A DNA stretch of 64,000 bases from Leucobacter sp. OLIS6 (GCF_002752355.1 NZ_MRAV01000018.1:1-64000), one strand, 5' to 3'. Shown: positions 1 through 8,015, counted from the first letter of the stretch. The notes: generated by a model not told the origin, from the sequence alone. Translations and numbers: made by a program.

Positions 1-126
1 AAGAACTGTGTGCCGAAGCCGGTGAAGGACACCATCACGGGCACGATCAAGCCCCAGGCCGGGGTCGTGCTCGGCGGCACGGGCGTGATCAGCGACCGGG
101 TGCTGAACACCCAGCCGAGCTGCTAA
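1..126 (+). CDS. C-terminal end of an unidentified protein (cut by window start)
   Basis: Frame 1 is open from the first base and ends at TAA (124-126), giving 41 residues that finish in NTQPSC. The piece is Gly/Val/Thr rich with two cysteines, compatible with the end of a secreted or envelope protein, but no domain can be recognised in so short a fragment. A hairpin follows 24 bases later. Function unknown; only the stop codon and frame are supported. Confidence 0.5.
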   Translation, partial: KNCVPKPVKDTITGTIKPQAGVVLGGTGVISDRVLNTQPSC

Positions 127-149
127 CCCACCCGCACCACCACCAGGCC

Positions 150-186
150 GGGAGTCCGGCCCGGCGCCCCTGCCAGCCGGACTCCC
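150..186 (+). terminator. Hairpin after the cut gene
   Basis: Arms GGGAGTCCGG (150-159) and CCGGACTCCC (177-186) are perfect complements with a 17-nt GC-rich loop. It lies just behind the stop codon at 126 and probably ends that transcript. There is no T-tract, as for most hairpins in this window. Confidence 0.5.
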
Positions 187-193
187 CCTCCCC

Positions 194-253
194 CTGTGGC
201 CCGCACACGCAGCACCGTTCCCGAATTTCCGGAGCTGCCCGTGCGGGCCACAG
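194..253. repeat. Perfect 13-bp inverted repeat, 34-nt spacer
   Basis: CTGTGGCCCGCAC (194-206) is repeated inverted at 241-253. It sits between the cut gene and the 176-residue membrane protein gene. It could be a second terminator arm pair or part of a leader structure; the sequence does not decide. Confidence 0.5.
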
Positions 254-325
254 CCGTACCCGCCGGGTGCCAACCCGCCCGAACCTTCACCCCACCGCAG
301 AACCCCCAGAAAGGCCACCACCGTC

Positions 326-856
326 ATGGACATCGCCGTCACCTACGAAACCGACTGGACCGCCGCCCACGCCATCGGCGTCGGGATCCTCACCGCCGCC
401 TCACTCGTCTGGGCGCTCGTCGCGCTGCCGCTCGCCGGCTGGGCCTTCGTCGAGAACCACTACCACCGCTCCCCAAACCGCCGTTCCACGCTCGGCAATT
501 GGGTGCGCGGAATCATCTGGATCGCCGCGTCGCTCACCGCCACGCTGACGCTCCTCAGCGCACCCGGGGCCATCATGCGACACCTGCCGCACCATTCGTC
601 AGTGGCATGGGTCGTCGTCCCCGGCCTCCTGATCGCCGGCGCACTCGCCTGGATCGCGCTCTCCAGCCCGATCCAGCAGCCGGCCGGATACTGGTCGCTG
701 ATCCCCGCGGGACTGCTGACCGTCGGAGTGCTGGTCGGTTGGGGCCTCGACGCGCTCACCCGCGCGGCAGCCGCCCTGCCGATGAGCCTCGGCGGCTTCG
801 TCCTGCTGCTCCTCGCCGGGCTGGTCTGGCTCATCCTCTACGCGCGTCGGGCGTAA
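326..856 (+). CDS. Four-helix membrane protein, unknown function
   Basis: 176 residues. Hydrophobic segments lie near residues 15-40, 62-80, 91-110 and 120-175, the last region probably forming two helices, so four to five membrane spans are likely. A short polar loop with HYHRSPNRR separates the first two. The ATG at 326 is preceded by AGAAAGG with suitable spacing, which supports this start. The next gene starts 59 bases downstream on the same strand and encodes another small membrane protein. I do not recognise a family. Confidence 0.7.
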   Translation: MDIAVTYETDWTAAHAIGVGILTAASLVWALVALPLAGWAFVENHYHRSPNRRSTLGNWVRGIIWIAASLTATLTLLSAPGAIMRHLPHHSSVAWVVVPGLLIAGALAWIALSSPIQQPAGYWSLIPAGLLTVGVLVGWGLDALTRAAAALPMSLGGFVLLLLAGLVWLILYARRA

Positions 857-903
857 GGGACCGCAACTACGCCGCCGGACGGCAGAGCAGCAGACCCGCC
901 TGG

Positions 904-909
904 CATACT
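904..909 (+). promoter_or_regulatory. Putative -10 box, leaderless start
   Basis: CATACT ends 6 nt before the ATG at 916, so transcription would begin at or next to the start codon. The first base differs from the TAnnnT pattern. Confidence 0.4.
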
Positions 910-915
910 GGCCCC

Positions 916-1317
916 ATGCGACGCATCACCGGCCGTGCACTCGGCACCTGGAGTCTCCGAATCGACGCCGCCTACTGCCTGATCCTCGGCATCTTCGTCG
1001 CCGCAACCGCACCGCAGATCGCCACCGCCGTCGCACTCCCCGTGCCGCTGCTCATCGCGACCGGCGGCATCGTCGCCGTCTGGGCCGGCACCGTGCTCTG
1101 GATGGTCACCCGGCTCACGCTCCGCCGGGCACTCCACCTCGTCATGGGCGTCAACATCCTGGCCGCCGCACTCATCGCCGTCGCGTCGCTCACCGCAGCA
1201 CACGCCCTCGCGACCATCGCCGTGCTCGCCATCGCCCTCGACGTCGCGCTCTTCGCCACCAGCCAACTCATCGCGATCCGCAAGCTCAACGCCGCGCCCC
1301 AAGCCGCAACGGCCTGA
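916..1317 (+). CDS. Small four-helix membrane protein, unknown function
   Basis: 133 residues with four hydrophobic segments (about 18-38, 45-68, 74-95, 99-120) and a short basic tail. The start at 916 is chosen because a -10-like CATACT lies 6 nt upstream, the leaderless arrangement seen at many genes here; the open frame runs further upstream, but only through a region with no start signal. It has no neighbour on the same strand within 300 bases downstream. Family not recognised. Confidence 0.65.
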   Translation: MRRITGRALGTWSLRIDAAYCLILGIFVAATAPQIATAVALPVPLLIATGGIVAVWAGTVLWMVTRLTLRRALHLVMGVNILAAALIAVASLTAAHALATIAVLAIALDVALFATSQLIAIRKLNAAPQAATA

Positions 1318-1364
1318 GCGCGGCGGCGCGCGGTCGCAGCCGAGCAGGAGCCGACGCGCCGACC

Positions 1365-1439
1365 GAGATCCGCGCCCAAACTGACACCCGTGTTCAGACT
1401 GAGAACACCTACGCCCGCATCAGTCTGAACGCGGATCTC
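1365..1439. repeat. Nested inverted repeat with an 18-nt insertion
   Basis: The right arm is one continuous 20-nt block (1420-1439). Its complement on the left is split in two: GAGATCCGCG (1365-1374) and TTCAGACTGA (1393-1402), separated by 18 bases. The gap between the convergent genes ending at 1317 and 1654 (336 bases) holds this structure and a short tandem repeat, and no gene that I can support. Confidence 0.6.
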
Positions 1440-1616
1440 AGTCTGAGCGTCAGACCGCCTACGCCGCATCCACCGAGCATTCCCCCCGCAACGAGCGCAG
1501 CGACCGCTCCCGCCTCGACACCCAGTCGGGCACCTCCGCTCCGCCGGAAATCTCCGCTCCGCCGGACCCCGAGAAACCGGTGATCCAGTGGAAGGTGAAT
1601 ATCCGGCGACCGCCGA

Positions 1617-1644
1617 CCGCCAACCGCCAACCGCCAACCGCCAA
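1617..1644. repeat. Four tandem copies of CCGCCAA
   Basis: The 7-mer CCGCCAA is repeated four times without interruption, just past the 3' end of the minus-strand SRPBCC gene. A variable-number simple repeat is the likely nature. Confidence 0.8.
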
Positions 1645-1653
1645 CACCCAGAA

Positions 1654-2133
1654 CTACTTGTAGAACCCCTCGCGCAGCACGACGCCGTGCTCCAGCCAGA
1701 CCTTCAGCGCGGCGAGGAACCCGGTCCAGCCCATGCAGTTGCCGAACGCCGCCTGCGCGCCCGCCCGAGTCAGCGTCCACGACTGCTCGGTGATGCGCAC
1801 CTCGGTGCGCGCGCCGTCGTCGACCGGGCGGAACTCGAACGACACCCGCGTCGCTTCGCCAGCCGAGACCACGCCGGCCTCACCGCCCCACGAGATTACG
1901 ATCCGCTCCCCCGGCACCGCTTCCAGCACCCCAACCGGGAACGCCCCCGGAAAATCGGCGAAGTCCCAGTGCACCGTCGTGCCGGCCTCGAGCCGACCGA
2001 CCGCGCCCGCCGTCGTGAAGTAACGACTCAGGGAGGCAGGATCGGCCACCGCCTCGTACGTCTCGGACGGGGTGCGCGACACGAAGCCGTTCACCGTGAA
2101 CTCCAGCTCGGTCAGGTCGGTCTCAGCGCTCAT
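1654..2133 (-). CDS. SRPBCC / AHSA1-like ligand-binding protein
   Basis: 159 residues in the START/SRPBCC fold class. The N-terminal part has the usual pattern of a beta strand and then SETYEAVADPASLSRYF, and the C-terminal helix carries GWTGFLAALKVWLEHG, typical of activator of Hsp90 ATPase homologue 1-like proteins. Such proteins bind a hydrophobic ligand in a central cavity; the ligand here is unknown. A TAGGGT box lies 6 nt before the ATG, so the gene is probably leaderless. It stands alone, with a divergent orientation to nothing nearby. Confidence 0.8.
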   Translation of the reverse strand: MSAETDLTELEFTVNGFVSRTPSETYEAVADPASLSRYFTTAGAVGRLEAGTTVHWDFADFPGAFPVGVLEAVPGERIVISWGGEAGVVSAGEATRVSFEFRPVDDGARTEVRITEQSWTLTRAGAQAAFGNCMGWTGFLAALKVWLEHGVVLREGFYK

Positions 2134-2139
2134 GCCTCG

Positions 2140-2145
2140 ACCCTA
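2140..2145 (-). promoter_or_regulatory. Putative -10 box, leaderless start
   Basis: Reads TAGGGT on the minus strand, with 6 nt between it and the ATG of the SRPBCC gene. Confidence 0.5.
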
Positions 2146-2177
2146 CGCCCGCATCGCGACGACGTCACCCGTGCGCG

Positions 2178-3017
2178 CTACTCCGCCCAGGCGAAGATCG
2201 GCAGCCCGGCCTCGGCATCACGCAGCGCCGCCCACTCCGCGTCGAACTCGGCACGCAGGCGACGCGGACGCCACACCTCGGGCAGCAGCTCCCCCGGCAA
2301 TAGCGGATCCGCGAGCAGTCCGGCGTCGAGCGCGTCCACCAGCTCGAGCGCGCGAGCCGTCACCGCGACCGGACCCGCCGGCGCAGTCGCGGGGCGGCGA
2401 TCCAGTTCGGCGGCCAGGCGGTCGTACCCCGCGTCGACCTCGGCCGCGGGCCAGAGCCGCTCGGCGAGGTCGCGCGGCGTCTCGCAGCCGGGCACCCGCA
2501 GATCCTCGCCGACCGAGACGATCAGGTACTGGTCGAGGGTCTCGGGCGGCACCGAACGGCGCAGCTCGGTATCGAGGTCGTGCGGCGACACGTACACGCC
2601 CGGCAGCAGCGGCGCAGCCCCGAGCACGGTCAGCAACCGACGCAGCCCGTCGCGCTCCGCGCGCAGCCGCTCCGGCACCGAGAACCCGTACAGGCGCCAG
2701 CGCCCGTCCCACGGCACCTCGCCGCGGTCCTGCGCGAACGCGAACTCGATGAGCGCACGATCCCGCTCGGCCCGCAGCGCGCCCTGCGCCGTCAGCACCA
2801 GGTGCCCCGCACGCCCGCGCCCGCGCTGCTCCAGGATCCCCTCGCCCTGCATGCGCCGCAGCGCGAGCCGTACCGTCTGCTCGGGCAGCCCCATCGCGAG
2901 GCCGAGATCGTAGACGACGTCGAGCTCGGCGCGCCCCTCGGCCGAGATGCAGGCCTCGATCAGAGTGCGGGGCGACACCTGCGTCGCGGCGCCGGTCCCG
3001 GCACCCGCGCCCATCAC
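2178..3017 (-). CDS. PaaX-family transcriptional regulator
   Basis: 279 residues. The N-terminus (about 15-80) begins SPRTLIEACI and continues as a winged helix with VRLALRRMQGEGILEQRGRG. The middle has the PaaX signature block WRLYGFSVPERLRAERDGLR followed by PLLPGVYVSPHDL. PaaX proteins repress aromatic-acid (phenylacetyl-CoA) catabolism in Proteobacteria, but actinobacterial members regulate varied targets and no paa genes are visible here. Its start overlaps the end of the yqeB-like gene by 4 bp (ATGA), so the two are one transcript. Confidence 0.85.
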   Translation of the reverse strand: MMGAGAGTGAATQVSPRTLIEACISAEGRAELDVVYDLGLAMGLPEQTVRLALRRMQGEGILEQRGRGRAGHLVLTAQGALRAERDRALIEFAFAQDRGEVPWDGRWRLYGFSVPERLRAERDGLRRLLTVLGAAPLLPGVYVSPHDLDTELRRSVPPETLDQYLIVSVGEDLRVPGCETPRDLAERLWPAAEVDAGYDRLAAELDRRPATAPAGPVAVTARALELVDALDAGLLADPLLPGELLPEVWRPRRLRAEFDAEWAALRDAEAGLPIFAWAE

Positions 3018-3541
3018 CGCCGGGCTCCGGTCGGCTCGACGTTCTCCCAGGGATACCCGTGCTCGATGAACGCCGCCGAGACCGCCGACCGTTTGCCCTC
3101 GACGTCACCGTCGTAGAGCACGCGCCCTTCGGCGGAGTCGATACGCACCTTTCCGCCCCGCCGGTACACGCCGGCGACGACCTCGCGCGGGATCACGCGG
3201 CGGTCCTCCCCCTCCTCCACGACGATCTCCGCATCGGTGATTCGCAGGATCGCGCTCTCGTGCGTGATGAAGAACGCGATGACGAGGCCGATCACCCCGA
3301 GCACCACCGGCCGCCCCACGACCATGATGGGCGCGTCGAACGAGCCGATGAACTTGAGGATGTCGATGTACGGGATCGGCCACTTCGAAACGTACTGCAG
3401 CAGCCACGGCAGCAGGAACCCGAGCGCCACACCGGCGCCGCCGCCGACGACCCAGACGAACACCCTGTCGCTCGCGGTGAGTCCGAGCACCGTTTCACGT
3501 CGCTCGGCGGCCATCGCTGTCCCCTCGGTTCGATTGCTCAT
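3014..3541 (-). CDS. YqeB-family membrane protein
   Basis: 175 residues: a short cytoplasmic N-terminus, two membrane helices (about 28-48 and 75-98), then a soluble C-terminal domain with ILRITDAEIVVEE and PREVVAGVYRRGGKV, which matches the PH-like domain of Bacillus YqeB. The function of YqeB is not established. The start at 3541 is supported by TATATT 6 nt upstream (leaderless). It is the first gene of a two-gene operon with the PaaX regulator, which overlaps it by 4 bp. Confidence 0.75.
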   Translation of the reverse strand: MSNRTEGTAMAAERRETVLGLTASDRVFVWVVGGGAGVALGFLLPWLLQYVSKWPIPYIDILKFIGSFDAPIMVVGRPVVLGVIGLVIAFFITHESAILRITDAEIVVEEGEDRRVIPREVVAGVYRRGGKVRIDSAEGRVLYDGDVEGKRSAVSAAFIEHGYPWENVEPTGARR

Positions 3542-3547
3542 GCACCG

Positions 3548-3553
3548 AATATA
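3548..3553 (-). promoter_or_regulatory. Putative -10 box, leaderless start
   Basis: TATATT on the minus strand, 6 nt before the ATG of the yqeB-like gene; the surrounding bases are unusually AT-rich for this window. Confidence 0.55.
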
Positions 3554-3606
3554 TCAGATTGTGAACGAACGTGCGTGGATAGATATTTCAACTGTGCCCG
3601 GAAAGC

Positions 3607-3646
3607 GCGAACGGCGCCCCGACCGCGTGGTCGGGGCGCCGTTCGC
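3607..3646 (-). terminator. Strong hairpin terminator of serA
   Basis: An 18-bp perfect stem (3607-3624 with 3629-3646) and a 4-nt loop, 15 bases past the serA stop codon. Confidence 0.85.
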
Positions 3647-3660
3647 ACGATCAGTCGGGA

Positions 3661-5253
3661 TCAGTCCTCGACGATGTCGATCGCGTGCAGCGAGTCGGCC
3701 GCGATGGCCTCGCCGAGCTGCGCGAGCAGATCCTCCGAGACGGGAGCGTCGACCGACAGCACCGAGAGGGCCGTGCCGGCCTTCTCGTCGCGCGCGATCT
3801 GGAGGCCCGCGATGTTGACGCCGGCGTCGCCGAGCAGCCCGCCGTACGCCGCGACGATGCCGGGGCGGTCGGTGTAGGTGAACACGACGAGGTGCTCGGA
3901 GAGCGGCAGCTCGAGGTCGTAGCCGTTGATCTCGACGATCTTCTCGACCTGCTTCGGGCCGGTGAGCGTACCCGAGACCGAGATGGGCGTGCCGTCGGCG
4001 AGGGTGCCGCGCAGCGTGATCACGTTGCGGTAGCTCTCGGAGACCGCGTCGACGCTGAACCGCACCTCGAGGTCGCGCTGCTCGGCGAGCAGCGGCGCGT
4101 TGACGTACGACACCGGGTCGCTGACGATCTTCGAGAAGAGACCTTTGAGCGCGGCCAGGCGCAGCACCTCGACGCGGTGCTCGGCGAGCTCGCCGTGCAC
4201 CTCGATGTCGAGCGCGGTGACCGGGCCGTTGGCGAGACCGGCGAAGACCTGGCCCAGCTTCTCGGTCAGCGGGAGTCCCGGCTTCACGTACTCGTTGATC
4301 ACGCCGCCCGCGACGTTGACCGCGTCGGGCACGAGCTCGCCGGCAAGGGCGAGGCGCACCGACTTCGCGACCGAGACGCCGGCCTTCTCTTGCGCCTCTT
4401 CGGTCGAGGCGCCCAGGTGCGGGGTCACGTTGGTGTTAGCCAGGCCGGTCAGCGACGCATCGGCGGGGGGCTCCTGCACGAACACGTCGAGCGCGGCACC
4501 GGCGATCTCGCCGGCGGCGAGCGCCGCGGCGAGCGCCGCCTCGTCGATCAGGCCGCCGCGGGCCACGTTCACGACGAACGCGGTCGGCTTCATGGCTTTG
4601 AGCTGGGCCTCGCCGATCATGCCCGTGGTCTCGGGCGTGCGCGGCATGTGGATCGTGAGGAAGTCGGCGCGGGCGACGAGGTCGTCGAGCTCGACCAGCT
4701 CGACCCCGAGCTGCTGCGCACGCGCAGCGGTGATGTAGGGGTCGTACGCGATGAGCTCGACGCCGAAGCCGCGCAGGCGCTCGGCGACGAGCGCCCCGAT
4801 GCGACCGAGGCCGATGATGCCGATGGTCTTCTCGAACAGCTCGATGCCGGTGAACGAGGAGCGCTTCCACTCCCCCGCGGACAGCGACGCGTGCGCGCGC
4901 TGCAGGTTGCGGGCGAGGCCGAGGATGTGCGCGACCGTCAGCTCGGCGGCGCTGATGATGTTGGAGGTCGGCGCGTTGACGACCATCACGCCGGCCTGGG
5001 TGGCGGCCTTGATGTCGACGTTGTCGAGGCCGACGCCGGCGCGCGCCACGACCTTGAGCTGCGGCGCCCACGAGAGCGCTTCGGCGTCGATCTGGGTGGC
5101 GGATCGGATGAGCACCGCGTCGGCGGTGGCCAGCGCGTCCTTCAGCGCCGCACGGTCGGTGCCGTCGACGTTGACCACGTCGAAATCGGGACCGAGCGCG
5201 GCGATGGTGGCCGGCGAGAGTTGTTCAGCGATGAGGACGACAGGAGTAGCCAA
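3661..5253 (-). CDS. serA: D-3-phosphoglycerate dehydrogenase
   Basis: 530 residues. It catalyses the NAD-dependent oxidation of 3-phosphoglycerate, the first step of serine synthesis. Visible features in order: the nucleotide-binding loop GLGRIGALVAERL (about 148), the catalytic arginine in NVARGGLIDEAAL (about 230), the catalytic histidine in NVTPHLGAS (about 279), an intervening substrate-binding domain, and a C-terminal ACT domain starting near VFTYTDRPGIVAAYGG (about 455). The length fits the long actinobacterial form, in which serine feedback acts through the C-terminal domains. The start codon is TTG, with AAGGA 8 nt upstream. A TAAGCT box lies at 5309-5314, and a strong hairpin follows the stop codon. 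Confidence 0.95.
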   Translation of the reverse strand: MATPVVLIAEQLSPATIAALGPDFDVVNVDGTDRAALKDALATADAVLIRSATQIDAEALSWAPQLKVVARAGVGLDNVDIKAATQAGVMVVNAPTSNIISAAELTVAHILGLARNLQRAHASLSAGEWKRSSFTGIELFEKTIGIIGLGRIGALVAERLRGFGVELIAYDPYITAARAQQLGVELVELDDLVARADFLTIHMPRTPETTGMIGEAQLKAMKPTAFVVNVARGGLIDEAALAAALAAGEIAGAALDVFVQEPPADASLTGLANTNVTPHLGASTEEAQEKAGVSVAKSVRLALAGELVPDAVNVAGGVINEYVKPGLPLTEKLGQVFAGLANGPVTALDIEVHGELAEHRVEVLRLAALKGLFSKIVSDPVSYVNAPLLAEQRDLEVRFSVDAVSESYRNVITLRGTLADGTPISVSGTLTGPKQVEKIVEINGYDLELPLSEHLVVFTYTDRPGIVAAYGGLLGDAGVNIAGLQIARDEKAGTALSVLSVDAPVSEDLLAQLGEAIAADSLHAIDIVED

Positions 5254-5308
5254 GGAGCGGTTCCTTCGGGGTCGGAGGCGTCACGCCCGTTACGGGCGAC
5301 CGAATTCC

Positions 5309-5314
5309 AGCTTA
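5309..5314 (-). promoter_or_regulatory. Putative serA -10 box
   Basis: TAAGCT on the minus strand, within GCTAAGCTG, the same nonamer found upstream of rpsO. It implies a 5' leader of about 50 nt that contains a small CGCCCG/CGGGCG hairpin (5284-5298). Confidence 0.4.
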
Positions 5315-5317
5315 GCC

Positions 5318-5341
5318 GTGTCGCGGAAGCCCCCGCGACAC
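5318..5341 (-). terminator. Hairpin terminator after the 108-residue membrane protein gene
   Basis: Stem GTGTCGCGG (5318-5326) with CCGCGACAC (5333-5341) and a 6-nt loop. It lies 4 nt past the stop of the upstream gene and overlaps the -35 region expected for serA. Confidence 0.65.
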
Positions 5342-5345
5342 CGCG

Positions 5346-5672
5346 TCACGCGAAGAAACCGGACTGGGGCACCACGTGCATGACGTCGAGCTGCGCCACC
5401 GCCACCACGGCGAGACCCGCCGCGAGCAGCAGCACGCGCCCCCAGGCGCGCAGGCGGCGGCCGAGCAGCAGCGCACCGAAGAGCACGAGGAACGGCAGCA
5501 CGATGCCGAACAGCAGCCAGAACCAACCGAGCGGGCTGAATCCGAGGCCGAGGCGCGAGCCCAGTTCTTGCATGCCGATCAGGTTGCCGAACTGCACGAA
5601 CACGGCGTAGGCGTAGAGCCCGGTGACGAGCAGGCCCGCGACCCACGCGCCGATCAGCGAGAAACGGTTCAC
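5346..5672 (-). CDS. Small membrane protein, unknown function
   Basis: 108 residues, with three hydrophobic segments (about 5-28, 42-68 and 74-98) and almost no soluble part. The start is taken as the GTG at 5672 because it overlaps the stop of the preceding gene as GTGA, the usual sign of translational coupling; a longer open frame exists upstream but lies inside that gene. The two form an operon. No family recognised. Confidence 0.7.
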   Translation of the reverse strand: MNRFSLIGAWVAGLLVTGLYAYAVFVQFGNLIGMQELGSRLGLGFSPLGWFWLLFGIVLPFLVLFGALLLGRRLRAWGRVLLLAAGLAVVAVAQLDVMHVVPQSGFFA

Positions 5673-6157
5673 TGAGCACTCACCACCAGCATCGGGAGCG
5701 GAACGAGGATCACGGCGCCGAGCACCAGGGCGATGCCGAGCCAGAGCGCGCGGCGGCGCAGGAACAGGACCGCCGAGAGGAACCACAGCACGGTGGCGAA
5801 CGGAGCCGCCCAGAACAGGATCTGCTGCAGCACCTGCCCGAAGGATCCGCTGCCGGCCGCGACGGTGGTGTTGAAGTCGGCGTAGGCCTTGGCGACGACG
5901 AACCAGCCCCAGGTGTAGAGCGCGTAGAGACCGCCGAACACGCCGAGCAGCACCAGCACCGCGTTGCTCGCCTGCTCGGGGCCGCCGTCGGGATCGGGCT
6001 TGCCCCCTACCTCGATCGCGGGGTCGCCGGCCGGAACGGCCTCGTCGGTCTGGGGCTCCGCGGGCGCGTCCGACGGCGTCGACGATTCGTCGCCCTCGAC
6101 CACCCAGCCGCTGGCCAGGGTGCTCTCGCGCGCCTCGGCGTTCGACTTCTTTCGCAT
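5669..6157 (-). CDS. Membrane protein with acidic N-terminal tail, unknown function
   Basis: 162 residues. The first 60 are polar and rich in Glu, Asp, Pro and Ser, starting MRKKSNAEARESTLASGWVV; the rest holds three membrane segments (about 67-88, 105-128 and 136-158). The start at 6157 is supported by a TAGGCT box 7 nt upstream. Its stop overlaps the start of the next gene by 4 bp. Family not recognised. Confidence 0.7.
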   Translation of the reverse strand: MRKKSNAEARESTLASGWVVEGDESSTPSDAPAEPQTDEAVPAGDPAIEVGGKPDPDGGPEQASNAVLVLLGVFGGLYALYTWGWFVVAKAYADFNTTVAAGSGSFGQVLQQILFWAAPFATVLWFLSAVLFLRRRALWLGIALVLGAVILVPLPMLVVSAQ

Positions 6158-6164
6158 GGATTCC

Positions 6165-6170
6165 AGCCTA
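6165..6170 (-). promoter_or_regulatory. Putative -10 box, leaderless start
   Basis: TAGGCT on the minus strand, 7 nt before the ATG at 6157. Confidence 0.5.
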
Positions 6171-6228
6171 TCCGCTCTCACCTGAGCGCTCGCGCCGCCG
6201 CCGGCGCGAGCGCGTCCCACGCGCTCGA

Positions 6229-6942
6229 CTACTCCGGCATGTCCTCGAGCCCGCACGGGTACCGCGTGCAGGGCAGCTTCGGATCCCGCGGCGCGACGCC
6301 CTCGGGAGGACGCAGCGCCTCCGCGGCGTCGGCCGGGCTCATCAGCTGGATCCCCTTCGTCGTCATCACGTGGCGCAGGACATCGCACTCGGGGTCGAAG
6401 CCGGGCTGCTCGTAATCGAACGCGCGCAGCGTCCCGGGCGAGACCTCGTCCGCGAGCGCATCCAGCGTCGCGTTCAGCTCGGGATCGGAGGTGCGCGCTC
6501 GAGCCAGCTCGTGCACATTCGGCCGCTTCTGCTCTGCGGAGATGCGGACCTCGACGATGCTCGGATCCCAGATGACCGGGACGCGCGGACCCTGCACCGT
6601 CAGATCGTAGGTGATCCCGGGGATCAGTCGGATCTTCCGGCCCGGATCGGAGACGCAGGCGACCTCCTTGCCCGCGACGAAGCTCCCGCAATCGGTTCCG
6701 ACCCTCGGGAAGATGTTGCCGCGACGAGCGGCCCGGGTGCTCCCGATCTTCGAGGAGCTCTCGATCGTGCACGACGCCTGCTCGCGTTTCGGGAACAGGG
6801 GGTTCGCGACCGGCAGCGCGATCGTGATCAGGACGAGCGCTCCGAGCACCGTGGGCACGACGAAGATCCGTCGCCGCCGAGGCTTCGGCGATGCGTCCCG
6901 TCGCGACAGCACCCCCGAGGTCGCTTCGTCGTCCCGTTCCAT
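6229..6942 (-). CDS. Membrane-anchored extracytoplasmic protein, unknown function
   Basis: 237 residues. A basic stretch PKPRRRR is followed by one hydrophobic segment (about 27-48), after which the chain is polar and should be outside the cell. The exported part holds at least six cysteines (for example VGTDCGSF, KEVACVSD, LPCTRYPCGL), suggesting disulfides. The start at 6942 (MERDDEATSG) is preferred; an in-frame ATG eight codons upstream is possible. It is divergent from the 311-residue membrane protein gene. Unknown family. Confidence 0.6.
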   Translation of the reverse strand: MERDDEATSGVLSRRDASPKPRRRRIFVVPTVLGALVLITIALPVANPLFPKREQASCTIESSSKIGSTRAARRGNIFPRVGTDCGSFVAGKEVACVSDPGRKIRLIPGITYDLTVQGPRVPVIWDPSIVEVRISAEQKRPNVHELARARTSDPELNATLDALADEVSPGTLRAFDYEQPGFDPECDVLRHVMTTKGIQLMSPADAAEALRPPEGVAPRDPKLPCTRYPCGLEDMPE

Positions 6943-7012
6943 GCCGCCATCCTCGCAGACGGGCATGGCGCGACTTCGACACCGTCCTCTTCGCCTCGTC
7001 ACTGGCTCCCAG

Positions 7013-7018
7013 TAGGCT
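7013..7018 (+). promoter_or_regulatory. Putative -10 box
   Basis: TAGGCT, about 40 nt before the GTG start at 7059. Unlike most TAGGCT boxes here it is followed by a normal leader that contains a ribosome binding site. Confidence 0.45.
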
Positions 7019-7058
7019 GTGCACAGTATCGACGATCCAGCTCGAGAAGAGGCCCATC

Positions 7059-7994
7059 GTGTCCGACGCAAGCACCCCGCGCCGCAAGCAGGCGCCGACG
7101 CCCGCCGCGGGCTCCGAACCGGCACCCGGCTGGACCCCCACCCCCGAGGCCAAGGCCAAAGCCACCCGCTTCCGCTGGATCGCCGCGATCCTCTGGGCCG
7201 TGGCCATCATCCTCGAGGCCGTCTCGATCTTCTGGCTGCTCCGCCAGCGCGAGGTCACCGGCGCCGACGGCGAACTGGTGCGCAACCCGCAGACGGGCAT
7301 CCTCGAATCCTCCGCCTCGACGAGCACCTTCCCGCAGTGGGCCTTCGTCTCGCTGATCATCGCGATCGTGATCATCGGCGCGCTCTCGATCACCGGTTCG
7401 ATGCTCTGGAAGCAGGCGAACCGTCTCGACCCGGCCCGTCGCTCCGACACCGTGCGCTTCTTCGTGCAGAACCAGCTCGGCGCGATCATCGCCGTCATCG
7501 CGTTCCTGCCGCTCATCATCCTGATCTTCCTCAACAAGGACATGAACGGGAAGCAGAAGGGCATCGCGGGTGCCATCGGCATCGTCGTCGCGCTCGTCGC
7601 AGTGGCGCTCGGCATCGATTACAACCCGCCGTCGGTCGAGAAGTACACGGCCGATCAGTCCACCGTGATCCAGCTGCTCGGCAAGGACCAGGTCGTCTGG
7701 GTCGACGGCGGCAAGGTGTACCACGTCTGCGACCAGGTGTCCGATATCCAGACCGGCAGCGACAAGCGCACCGGCACCACCGCCCAGGCGGTCGAAGCCG
7801 GCAAGAACCGCCTCACCCTGAAGTTCGCGAGCGAGATGCGCACCTGCGGACTCGAGGTCCCGCAGAACGCCGACGAGATCGCCGCGGCGCTCAAGCAGAT
7901 CCAGGACGGTAGCACCGGCACGACGCTCCCGGCTCCCGTGTGGGCCGACGGCAAGGCGCCCATCACGATCCCGGACGCCGCTCCCGCGTCCTGA
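7059..7994 (+). CDS. Membrane protein with extracytoplasmic C-terminal domain, unknown function
   Basis: 311 residues. A Pro/Ala-rich cytoplasmic N-terminus (1-38) is followed by membrane segments near 42-62, 90-112, 143-162 and 168-188, then a soluble domain of about 120 residues with two cysteines (VYHVCDQ and MRTCGLE). GTG at 7059 is chosen because AGAAGAGG lies 6-7 nt upstream; the open frame continues upstream only through the promoter. It precedes the helicase gene by 34 nt. No family recognised. Confidence 0.65.
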   Translation: MSDASTPRRKQAPTPAAGSEPAPGWTPTPEAKAKATRFRWIAAILWAVAIILEAVSIFWLLRQREVTGADGELVRNPQTGILESSASTSTFPQWAFVSLIIAIVIIGALSITGSMLWKQANRLDPARRSDTVRFFVQNQLGAIIAVIAFLPLIILIFLNKDMNGKQKGIAGAIGIVVALVAVALGIDYNPPSVEKYTADQSTVIQLLGKDQVVWVDGGKVYHVCDQVSDIQTGSDKRTGTTAQAVEAGKNRLTLKFASEMRTCGLEVPQNADEIAAALKQIQDGSTGTTLPAPVWADGKAPITIPDAAPAS

Positions 7995-8015
7995 GCCGGC
8001 GGCGCACGCCGCTCC

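Noticed and set aside
1617-1644. Short tandem repeats as a CRISPR remnant
   Set aside because: Units are 7 bp with no spacers, and no cas gene is in the window.
5254-5345. Riboswitch in the serA leader
   Set aside because: The leader is short and holds two simple hairpins, one of which is the terminator of the upstream gene. No known aptamer motif recognised.
5669-7615. A 648-residue open frame on the minus strand
   Set aside because: It joins antisense of the 7059 gene, an out-of-frame shadow of the 6229 gene and the real 162-residue protein at its end. Only 5669-6157 has coding character and a promoter.
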